A DNA stretch of 46,147 nt from Klebsiella pneumoniae (GTDB lineage: Bacteria > Pseudomonadota > Gammaproteobacteria > Ga0077536), in contig CAMCQE010000016.1 of the NCBI GenBank assembly GCA_945876945.1, positions 1 through 46,147 on the forward strand, given 5' to 3'. Under the pieces are notes generated by a model. The model had not been told where the DNA came from and did no database searches. It saw only the letters and a list, made by a program, of their open reading frames with translations. Below, in pieces: positions 32,948 to 40,246 of this stretch (position 1 is the first letter of the stretch; the number at the start of each line of letters is the position of its first letter). The position numbers were made by a program, and so were the translations under genes.

Positions 32948-35218
32948 ATGAACAAACCGCTGATTACCGGCTACTGCGATCGCCTGAGCGTGAAACCCGG
33001 CGACACCCTGCGCTTCATGCTGAGCGCGGAAGGCACCACCACCGCTGAGGCGCAACTGGTGCGCCTGATTCATGGCGATGAAAACCCCATCGGCCCGGGT
33101 TTTCTGGAAGAAGAAATTGCCGCCAGCTGCAACGGCCCTGTCACGCTCGCGCAGCAGTACAGCCAGATGGGCAGCTTCATCGAAATCCCCGACCCGGAAG
33201 GCCGCGCGCTGCCCGAGGGTAGCTTCACGCTGCACGCGCTGATTTGTCCGACGCTGCCGGGCAAAGGCCGACAGGCCATCCTCACGCAGTCCTCATCGCT
33301 CGAGGCGACAGGCTTTGCGCTGCTCATTAACGAACAGGGCTACCTCACGCTGTGGCTGGGCGACGGCGAGCGCACGGCGGAAGTGACCGCCGACAAGCGC
33401 TTGATGGCGCGCAACTGGTATCTGGTGGCGGCCAGCGTTAACCCGCAAAGCGGTAAGGTCGCGCTCTATCAGCAACCGGTGCTGGGGGCCTACAACAACC
33501 TGCACTCGGTGGTGGTGCCGCGCGACGATGGCGTGTTCCTCACCCGCGAGTTGAGTCTCACCCCGAAAGCCTGTGCGCGGCCGATCCTGCTGGCCGGCGA
33601 ACATGCCCGCCATCACGCGCTGGGCGATGTCGTCGGCGCGCTTTACAACGGCAAGATCGATCGCTGCGGGATTGCGCGCGGCGAATTGAGCCGCACCGAT
33701 CTCAACATCATCCGCGACGGCGGCGTCCCCCCCGCCGAGGCCGTGCAAACCTACTGGGACACCACCGCCGGCTATACCGACCACGGCATCGACGACCGCC
33801 TCATCGACACCGGGCCGCTCGCCCTGCACGGCTTGGGCCGCAATCGTCCGGTGCGCGCCATGACCGGCTATAACTGGAGCGGGCGCGACGACTGCTTCCG
33901 GCTGAATCCCGCGCAGTACGGCGGCATCGAGTTTCACGAAGACGCCATCATCGACAGCGGCTGGTGTCCGTCTCTGGAGTGGCAGGTGCCGGAGGGTTTG
34001 AAGAGCGGGGTTTATGCGCTGCGTCTGCGCTCGGGCGAAACAGAGGATCACGTGGTGTTCTTCCTGCGCCCCACCACGCCGCAGGCGGCGGTCGCCATGT
34101 TGATGCCCACCGCGAGCTATCTCGCCTACGCCAACGAGCGCTTTGTGATTGAAGCCCCGGCGGTGGAAGTCGTGACGGGTCATCCGCTGGTGCTCTACGA
34201 CTGGGACTACGCGCTGGCGGCCCATCCCGAGTGGGGTCGTTCGAGCTACGACCATTATCGCGACGGCGCGGGCGTGAGCTATTCGTCCTACCTGCGGCCG
34301 ATCATGGGGCTGCGGCCCAAACACCGCATGGCGGCCACCAATGTGCCCTGGCAGTTCGCCGCCGACCTTTCGATCGTTTGCTGGCTGGAACAGCAGGGTT
34401 TTGCCTACGACGTCATCACCGACGAAGACCTGCACCGCGAAGGTGTGAGCTGTCTGGCGCCGTACGCGGCGGTGCTGAACGGCACCCACTCCGAGTACTA
34501 CTCGGAACGCATGCTGGACGCCACCGAGCAATACGTTGCGGCCGGTGGGCGGGTGATGTATCTCGGCGCCAACGGCTATTACTGGGTGGTGGCCTTCCGT
34601 GAAGAAGAGCCCTGGTGCATGGAAATTCGCAAGCTCGATGCCGGCTCCCGCGCCTGGCAGGCGGCGCCCGGCGAGTACTACATGGCGACAACTGGCGAGA
34701 AAGGCGGCATCTGGCGGAATCGCGGCCGCGCGCCGCAAAAACTCACCGGCGTTGGCTTTGCCAGCGAGGGCATGGATCAGTCCCGCCCCTATCAGCGCCT
34801 GCCCGACAGCCATGACCCGGCTGTGAGCTGGGTGTTTGAGGGCGTCAATCAAACCCGCTTCGGCGATTTTGGCCTCGGCCAGAACGGCGCGGCGGGGCTG
34901 GAAATCGACCGTTATGATTTAAGCCTTGGCACCCCGCCCGGCACCTATCTGCTGGCCACCTCTGAACCGTTCTCCGACGCCTATCCGCACGTGGTGGAAG
35001 AGATCATGTTCAACTACCCGGGTCTCGGCGGGACGCAGGATTTTCAGGTGCGAGCGGACGTCACGCTGTTTGCGGCGATTAACGGCGGCGCCATGTTCTC
35101 CACCGGCAGCATTGCCTGGGGGCAGGCGCTGCCCTGTAATGGCGGCGATAACGAGGTCTCGAAAATCACCGCCAATGTCCTGCGGCGGTTTGTGAATCAG
35201 GGTCCGATAACGGACTAA
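32948..35218 (+). CDS. dmfA2: N,N-dimethylformamidase large (beta) subunit-like protein
   Basis: A 756-residue protein, close to the 762 residues of known DMFase large subunits. It has an N-terminal beta-rich and lectin-like region (LLINEQGYLTLWLGDGERT) and a C-terminal DMFA2_C catalytic domain. DMFase hydrolyses dimethylformamide to dimethylamine and formate at a mononuclear iron held by two Tyr and one Glu. Candidate ligands here are Y394 (ASYLAYAN), Y434 (SYDHY) and E516 (THSEYY); their spacing agrees within one residue with the ligands I recall for the Paracoccus enzyme. Many family members have untested substrates, so DMF is a hypothesis. The downstream neighbour is an LLM gene. Confidence 0.88.
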   Translation: MNKPLITGYCDRLSVKPGDTLRFMLSAEGTTTAEAQLVRLIHGDENPIGPGFLEEEIAASCNGPVTLAQQYSQMGSFIEIPDPEGRALPEGSFTLHALICPTLPGKGRQAILTQSSSLEATGFALLINEQGYLTLWLGDGERTAEVTADKRLMARNWYLVAASVNPQSGKVALYQQPVLGAYNNLHSVVVPRDDGVFLTRELSLTPKACARPILLAGEHARHHALGDVVGALYNGKIDRCGIARGELSRTDLNIIRDGGVPPAEAVQTYWDTTAGYTDHGIDDRLIDTGPLALHGLGRNRPVRAMTGYNWSGRDDCFRLNPAQYGGIEFHEDAIIDSGWCPSLEWQVPEGLKSGVYALRLRSGETEDHVVFFLRPTTPQAAVAMLMPTASYLAYANERFVIEAPAVEVVTGHPLVLYDWDYALAAHPEWGRSSYDHYRDGAGVSYSSYLRPIMGLRPKHRMAATNVPWQFAADLSIVCWLEQQGFAYDVITDEDLHREGVSCLAPYAAVLNGTHSEYYSERMLDATEQYVAAGGRVMYLGANGYYWVVAFREEEPWCMEIRKLDAGSRAWQAAPGEYYMATTGEKGGIWRNRGRAPQKLTGVGFASEGMDQSRPYQRLPDSHDPAVSWVFEGVNQTRFGDFGLGQNGAAGLEIDRYDLSLGTPPGTYLLATSEPFSDAYPHVVEEIMFNYPGLGGTQDFQVRADVTLFAAINGGAMFSTGSIAWGQALPCNGGDNEVSKITANVLRRFVNQGPITD

Positions 35219-35268
35219 CGCGGTCGTGCCGGGCTGCGCACGAACTCAACGGCAATATCGGAAAAAAC

Positions 35269-35282
35269 GACCGGGCCCGGTC
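35269..35282. promoter_or_regulatory. Perfect palindrome between dmfA2 and the LLM gene
   Basis: GACCGGGCCCGGTC is a perfect 14-bp palindrome, 35 bp before the LLM start at 35318, next to AAAAAAC on its left. It could be a protein-binding operator. On the minus strand it is followed by CG and six T residues and would look like a short terminator, but no minus-strand gene ends there. Confidence 0.35.
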
Positions 35283-35317
35283 TTGGGCTCTAGCACTACA
35301 GAGCGAGGAGAACAGCA

Positions 35318-36445
35318 ATGCACGTCGGAATGGCCACTATTTTCCAGAATCCTGATCGCGCCGGCGGTCAGAGCGATTATTCGGTTTATCAGAAAGACAT
35401 GAAGCTCGCGCTGATGGCGGAGTCGCAGGGCTTCGAATCGGTGTGGGGCATCGAACACCATTTCACCGACTACACCATGATGCCGGACGTGGTCGACTTC
35501 CTGAGCTTCATCGGCGGCGCCTGCCGCAAGGTCAAGCTCGGCACGATGGTGGTGGTGCTGCCGTGGAACGACCCGATGCGCGTGGCCGAGAAAATGTCGA
35601 TGCTCGACTGCATGAGCGACGGGCGCGCCATTTTCGGCATTGGCCGCGGCCTGGCCCGCGTCGAATTTGAAGGCTTCCGACTGGATATGGGCGAGTCGCG
35701 CGAGCGCTTCGTGGAATCCGCCGAGATGATTCTGGCCGGTCTTGAACAGGGCTACTGCGAATACAACGGCAAGCACATCAAGCAGCCGAAAGCGCGCATC
35801 CGTCCGGAGCCTTTCAAGTCATTCAAGAACCGCACCTACGCGGCGGCCGTGTCGGCCGAGTCATCCATGATCATGGCCAAGCTCGGCATCGGCGTGCTGG
35901 TCATTCCGCAGAAACCCTGGGCCGTGCACGCGCAGGAACTGAGCGACTACAACGATCTCTTCATGCAGATCCACGGCCGCGCCGCGCCGAATCCCTATGT
36001 GGCCGGCTGGGTGGTGTGCGACAAGGATGCCGGCCGCGCCGAAGAACTCGCCCGTGAGTACATCGTGGGCTACTGGCGCTCGGTGGTGCAGCACTACGAA
36101 ATGAGCAGCAACCACTTCGAAACCACCAAGGGCTACGAGTACTACACCAATCTCAACAAGACCATCGAACAGATGGGCGTGGACGGCATGGCGAAGTTCT
36201 TCATGGACCTGCAGGTGTGGGGCACGCCGGAAATGTGTTTCGAGAAAATCAAAGACATTCAGGCCCGCACCAATGCCTGCGGCTTCAACGGCATCTTCAG
36301 CTACGCCGGCATGCCGCTCGAAATTGGCCGCGCTAACCAGAGCCTGTTCGCCAAAGAAGTGCTGCCGGAACTGAAGAAAATCGGGCCGCGTCCGGCTTTC
36401 GACATCGACGAAGACACCGCGCCGGCGTTCCTGCGCGCCGTCTAG
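35318..36445 (+). CDS. LLM-class flavin/F420-dependent oxidoreductase (fourth)
   Basis: A 375-residue luciferase-like monooxygenase, longer than the other three in the window. Features are GFESVWGIEHHFTDY, VKLGTMVVVLPWNDPMRVAE, GRAIFGIGRGLARVEF and a long C-terminal part that includes YVAGWVVCDKDAGRAEELA. The active-site EHHF motif is the bacterial-luciferase pattern. GCGAGGAGAA precedes the ATG. It lies 99 bp after dmfA2 and before the Lys-tailed cupin, so it may act in the same pathway, possibly by removing a methyl or alkyl group, but this is inference. Confidence 0.9.
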   Translation: MHVGMATIFQNPDRAGGQSDYSVYQKDMKLALMAESQGFESVWGIEHHFTDYTMMPDVVDFLSFIGGACRKVKLGTMVVVLPWNDPMRVAEKMSMLDCMSDGRAIFGIGRGLARVEFEGFRLDMGESRERFVESAEMILAGLEQGYCEYNGKHIKQPKARIRPEPFKSFKNRTYAAAVSAESSMIMAKLGIGVLVIPQKPWAVHAQELSDYNDLFMQIHGRAAPNPYVAGWVVCDKDAGRAEELAREYIVGYWRSVVQHYEMSSNHFETTKGYEYYTNLNKTIEQMGVDGMAKFFMDLQVWGTPEMCFEKIKDIQARTNACGFNGIFSYAGMPLEIGRANQSLFAKEVLPELKKIGPRPAFDIDEDTAPAFLRAV

Positions 36446-36455
36446 GGCCACCCTA

Positions 36456-36488
36456 CGAGCCCCGCGGCAGCCTGTGCTGCGGGGCTCG
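36456..36488 (+). terminator. GC-rich hairpin downstream of the LLM gene
   Basis: CGAGCCCC at 36456-36463 pairs with GGGGCTCG at 36481-36488, and the inner bases extend the stem with a bulge. It lies just after the LLM stop. ATTCATC follows, not a T run, so it is more likely an mRNA-stabilising or processing hairpin than a strong terminator. Confidence 0.4.
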
Positions 36489-36529
36489 ATTCATCCGCAT
36501 CATCAGTCAATTTCCCTGGAGATCTCTCG

Positions 36530-37108
36530 ATGGCTTTGCCGCAAAACATTTCGCCTATCAACCCAGAACTCATGGACACGCTGGTCAAGGCCAGCAACGC
36601 AGACTGGATCCCGCAGCCGATGGATCCTGAAAAAGCTTTTATCCGCGTGCTTTACACCGGCGCCGAAAGCGGTCGGTGGGCGGTGCACTTCCGCTGGTTG
36701 AAAGGCTTCGTCGCGCCGCCGCACAAGCACCTGTCGGCCTCGCACACGTTCATCCTGTCGGGCAAATTGCAGGTGCGTGATGGCACGCTCGACGCCGGCG
36801 ATTACGTCTACGAACCGAACGGCATGATTCACGGCGCCACCACCGCGCTGGAAGACACCGAGTACCTCTTCATCTGCGACGGCCCGGTGCTGTTCTTCGA
36901 CGACAACGGCTTCACCGCTTATCTGGGCTGGGAAGAACTGCGTCGCATGCAGCAAGGTCATGCTGCCCGCAAGGCGTCGGCCAAAGCCAAACCCAGTGCC
37001 AAAACTGCGGCGGCCAAGGCCAAACCCGCCGCCAAGGCCACTGCCAGCGCCAAGCCTGCGGCGAAGGCGAAAGCCAAACCGGCGGCGCGTAAAGCCAAGG
37101 CGGCCTAA
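36530..37108 (+). CDS. Cupin with histone-like Lys/Ala C-terminal tail
   Basis: A 192-residue protein. Residues 1-145 are a single cupin with metal-ligand candidates H65, H67, H72 and H101 (PPHKHLSASHTF and GMIHGATT); a His stands near the position where cupins usually have Glu. The pattern resembles ChrR-like or 2,4'-dihydroxyacetophenone-dioxygenase-like cupins. Residues about 146-192 are almost only Ala, Lys and Pro in AKAKP-type repeats, like the tails of AlgP, PhaF and histone H1-like proteins, and likely bind nucleic acid or other polyanions. TGGAG precedes the ATG. The next gene starts 4 bp after the stop. Confidence 0.83.
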   Translation: MALPQNISPINPELMDTLVKASNADWIPQPMDPEKAFIRVLYTGAESGRWAVHFRWLKGFVAPPHKHLSASHTFILSGKLQVRDGTLDAGDYVYEPNGMIHGATTALEDTEYLFICDGPVLFFDDNGFTAYLGWEELRRMQQGHAARKASAKAKPSAKTAAAKAKPAAKATASAKPAAKAKAKPAARKAKAA

Positions 37109-37112
37109 GCCC

Positions 37113-38273
37113 ATGCTGTCGGCGCCGGAAGATCTTTTTCATCCGGCGCCGGCCGCGTTCGCCAGCGACACCTGGCAACTGCTGGGCGCAGACTGCTCGT
37201 ACTACACCGCCAAGATTTCTGCGTTTTTGCGCTACAAGCGCATTCCGCATCAGAACATCCTCGCCACCCGCGAGATTTTTGCCGAGCACATCCTGCCGCG
37301 CGTGGGCTGGCCGGTGATTCCGGTGCTGCTGGGCCCCAACGCGACCACCCTGCAGGACACCAGCGAGATGGTCGACGCGCTGGAACTCGCGTATCCGCAG
37401 GTGCCCACCTTGCCGGCCGACGCCGCCGGGCGGTTCCTCGTCTATCTGATGGAACTGCTATTCGACGAATGGGTAAAAGTGCCGGCGCTGCACTATCGCT
37501 GGAACCACGACAACGACTTCGCGATCAGCGAATTTGGCCGGAATAACGACCCCACGCTGCCGCTGGAACGGCAGCTCGCCATTGGCGCCAAAATCGCCAC
37601 GCGCTTTCGCGGCTGGCTGGGCGCGCTGGGCGTGAACGAGGTCGCAGCGCCGGCCATCGAGACCGAATATCACCTCCTGCTCGCCGGTCTCGAGGCACAC
37701 TTCACCCAGCACGATTTTTTGCTGGGGAGCACACCCAGCCTCGCCGACTGCGCGCTCTACGGCCCGTTTCACGCGCATCTTTTTCGCGATCCCAATTCCG
37801 GCGCGCTGATGAAAGCCCTCGCCCCGCAGGTCGTGGCCTGGGTGTGTCGGATGGGCGCGGTGCCGGCGGTCGGCGAGCAGCTCACGCGCACCCAAATCCC
37901 GGACACGCTGCGGCCGGTGCTCCGCCAACTGTGCCGCGACTATGTGCCGGTGCTGCTGGCGCAAGCGGCGGCCTTACAGGCGTGGCTGGCAGATCACACA
38001 GAGACGGAAATTCCGCGCGAACTTGGGCGTCACACGGTCACGCTTGGGCGCGGGACCACGCATGAAGTCGGCACCGAGCGGGCCATTTTCAGCTACGACT
38101 ATTGGATGCTGCAGCGGGCGCTGGCGGTCTATGCCGCAGCCGACGCCCGGACGCGCGAAACGATCACAATGCTGGCGGAAGATATTGGCGCAGCGGAACT
38201 GCTGGCACTCCCTGAAACGCCGCTCGTCGCCCGGCGCGGGTTCAAACTGGTCCGGACTCAAGAAGCGGTCTAA
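37113..38273 (+). CDS. Large GST-like protein
   Basis: A 386-residue protein. Residues about 20-100 look like a GST thioredoxin-fold domain (DCSYYTAKISAFLRYKRIPH, then GWPVIPVLLGP with its cis-Pro and TLQDTSEMVDALE). Residues about 110-280 are a GST C-terminal helical domain with LLGSTPSLADCALYGPFHAHLF. A further 100 residues at the end, beyond the normal GST length, are helical and without a recalled domain; HTVTLGRGTTHEVGTERAI is one conserved-looking piece. C28 or S29 may be the thiol site. It starts 4 bp after the cupin stop and is likely co-translated. Confidence 0.8.
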   Translation: MLSAPEDLFHPAPAAFASDTWQLLGADCSYYTAKISAFLRYKRIPHQNILATREIFAEHILPRVGWPVIPVLLGPNATTLQDTSEMVDALELAYPQVPTLPADAAGRFLVYLMELLFDEWVKVPALHYRWNHDNDFAISEFGRNNDPTLPLERQLAIGAKIATRFRGWLGALGVNEVAAPAIETEYHLLLAGLEAHFTQHDFLLGSTPSLADCALYGPFHAHLFRDPNSGALMKALAPQVVAWVCRMGAVPAVGEQLTRTQIPDTLRPVLRQLCRDYVPVLLAQAAALQAWLADHTETEIPRELGRHTVTLGRGTTHEVGTERAIFSYDYWMLQRALAVYAAADARTRETITMLAEDIGAAELLALPETPLVARRGFKLVRTQEAV

Positions 38274-38321
38274 GCGCGCCGAAACAGCGGGCGAGCCCCG
38301 CCTGTAACAGGAATTCCCGAC

Positions 38322-39215
38322 GTGACTCCTCTCGCCCCCGCGTATCCCGACGATCTCCTCGCCAACCGTATCGCCGCCGCGCTGGTGACGGACATGTCCG
38401 TTATCGCCTCACCGCCGGACGTCTGCCTGAAAGTGAATGCCTTGATGAGCGACCCGCGTGCGAGCGCCGACGACCTCGCAAGGGTCTTGTTGCGCGACCC
38501 GGCGCTGGCCGCTCGTGTGCTAAGGCTGGCGAACAGTTCGTTTTATCGCCTGGCCAACCGCGTCGACACCGTCTCCCGCGCCATCAACGTGCTGGGCTTT
38601 GCCGAACTGCAAAAACTGGTGCTGGCGCTGAGCGCGGTGGAAACCTTCTCCCGCCTCTCCAGCGACGTGACCAATATGAACGCCTTCTGGCGCCACGGGG
38701 TGTACACCGGGCTGTTGGCGCAGGCGATTGCGCGCCGCTGCGGCGTGTTACGGCCCGAGCGCCTGTTCGTGGCCGGCGTGATGCACGACATCGGCACGCT
38801 GATTATCAACCACCGCTATCCGGAACTCGCCGAAGAGATGATTCGCGAGGCCAACGGCGATGAAGCTGCCCTGCATCGGATTGAACGCCGCGAACTCGGC
38901 TTTGAGCATGCGCAACTGGGCAGCCTGATGCTGGAGCACTGGCAGTTGCCCGCGAGCATCTCGGAAGCCGTTAACTGGCATCACGAGCCGCATCTGGCCC
39001 GCCACGCCCCGGTCGAAGCTGCTGTCGTTTATGTCGCCGAATTAATTGCCAATGCGTCCGGCACCGGCAGTTTCAGCGAACTGCCGGGGCCCGCGCTGCA
39101 CTGGGACCCTGCCCCCCTCACGCGCCTTGGCCTGCCGGTAAATTTCACCCCGGACCAGCTCATGGACGACGTCGACCAGGAGTACGTGGAAACCCTCTGT
39201 CTCTTTCTGGCCTGA
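38322..39215 (+). CDS. HDOD domain protein
   Basis: A 297-residue HDOD (HD-related output domain) protein. Characteristic stretches are LARVLLRDPALAARVLRLANSS, the INVLGFAELQKLVLAL helix and RLFVAGVMHDIGTLIIN. HDOD domains lack hydrolase activity and act in signalling; many regulate motility, cell cycle or nitrogen responses. No partner domain (GGDEF, EAL or receiver) is fused, so the partner is unknown. The start is taken as GTG 38322. It is convergent with the sulfurtransferase gene, 6 bp apart. Confidence 0.88.
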   Translation: MTPLAPAYPDDLLANRIAAALVTDMSVIASPPDVCLKVNALMSDPRASADDLARVLLRDPALAARVLRLANSSFYRLANRVDTVSRAINVLGFAELQKLVLALSAVETFSRLSSDVTNMNAFWRHGVYTGLLAQAIARRCGVLRPERLFVAGVMHDIGTLIINHRYPELAEEMIREANGDEAALHRIERRELGFEHAQLGSLMLEHWQLPASISEAVNWHHEPHLARHAPVEAAVVYVAELIANASGTGSFSELPGPALHWDPAPLTRLGLPVNFTPDQLMDDVDQEYVETLCLFLA

Positions 39216-39221
39216 GTCGCC

Positions 39222-40094
39222 TCAGGCCTCAGCGCCCAGCGTGAGCGGCAGCGCCGGGTCGGCCACCCATTCCATCATCGAGCCGTCATAGACCGCGATT
39301 TGCGGATGACCCGTTAACACCAGCGCCAAGGCATCCATGGTGGCGGAGATGCCGCCACCGCAGTAGCAAATCACCTTCGGGCGCGCGAACGCGCCCACCC
39401 CCTCAAACAGCGGCCGCAGCGCCTCCGGCGCACGCCAGGTGCCATCCTCGGGATTGATCAAACTGTCGTAGAACACGTTGCGGCTGCCTGGAATATGCCC
39501 CGGGCGGCCATACATGTTTTTCTCCCCGCTGTAGACCTGCGGCGAAAGCGCATTGATGGTGCAGACTTCGCCGTCGTTGATGGCCGCCAGCACGTCGGCC
39601 TGATTGGCCCACAGCGCCGGCCGCGGCCGCGGGGTGAGCTGTGCCGGCGCATAGTCCCGGGTGGTGGCGGTCACCGGCAGATTGAGCTGGCTCCAGCGCG
39701 CGAAACCGCCGTCCAGCACCGCGCAGGCATCAAAGCCCACCGAGCGGAACATCCACCACAAACGGGTGGCCCACATCGGACTGCCCGTGCTGTAAATCAC
39801 CACCGTGCTGTTATCGCCAATCCCCAGCGCAGCCGCGCGGGCGCAAAATTCGGCGGGCGACGGCATAGTGAAACGCACTTTCGAGTTCGAATCCGAAAAC
39901 GCGTCGATGAGGTCCACAAACTGCGCGCCCTCGATATGCGAGGCCTGCCAGCGGGCCAGCCCGCTCTCAGGGATATAGCCGGCGCCGTCCGGATTGGGAT
40001 GCAGGAAAACCGTGGCGTCGAGCACGCGAAGCTCAGGGTCGTGCAAATGCGCGGCCAGCCATTCGGTGCTGACCAGGGGAGAGGGAACAGACAT
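39222..40094 (-). CDS. sseA: 3-mercaptopyruvate/thiosulfate sulfurtransferase, SseA-type
   Basis: A 290-residue protein of two tandem rhodanese domains. The catalytic cysteine is C245 in the C-terminal loop CGGGISA, which resembles the CGSGVTA loop of mercaptopyruvate sulfurtransferases more than the CRKGVT loop of thiosulfate rhodaneses. The N-terminal domain is inactive, as usual. The start is ATG 40094, with AAGGAG upstream. It moves sulfur from mercaptopyruvate to thiols or cyanide. It is divergent from the amidase gene, sharing 152 bp upstream. Confidence 0.93.
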   Translation of the reverse strand: MSVPSPLVSTEWLAAHLHDPELRVLDATVFLHPNPDGAGYIPESGLARWQASHIEGAQFVDLIDAFSDSNSKVRFTMPSPAEFCARAAALGIGDNSTVVIYSTGSPMWATRLWWMFRSVGFDACAVLDGGFARWSQLNLPVTATTRDYAPAQLTPRPRPALWANQADVLAAINDGEVCTINALSPQVYSGEKNMYGRPGHIPGSRNVFYDSLINPEDGTWRAPEALRPLFEGVGAFARPKVICYCGGGISATMDALALVLTGHPQIAVYDGSMMEWVADPALPLTLGAEA

Positions 40095-40246
40095 CGGGAA
40101 CTCCTTTCAGATGGGGGCGCCAGGCAGTCGGCGCCAGTCGGGCTTGATGGTAGTGTGGCGAGGCGATGCGCGCGCTGACAAGCCGCACTGCATGCTGGTT
40201 TATCCCCAATCTGCCGGGCGCTCACGTCCGGCCTACAGGAGCCCCT

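Noticed and set aside
33293-34852. 519-codon open frame on the minus strand
   Set aside because: Antisense to dmfA2, which has strong family evidence; no ribosome site or domain.
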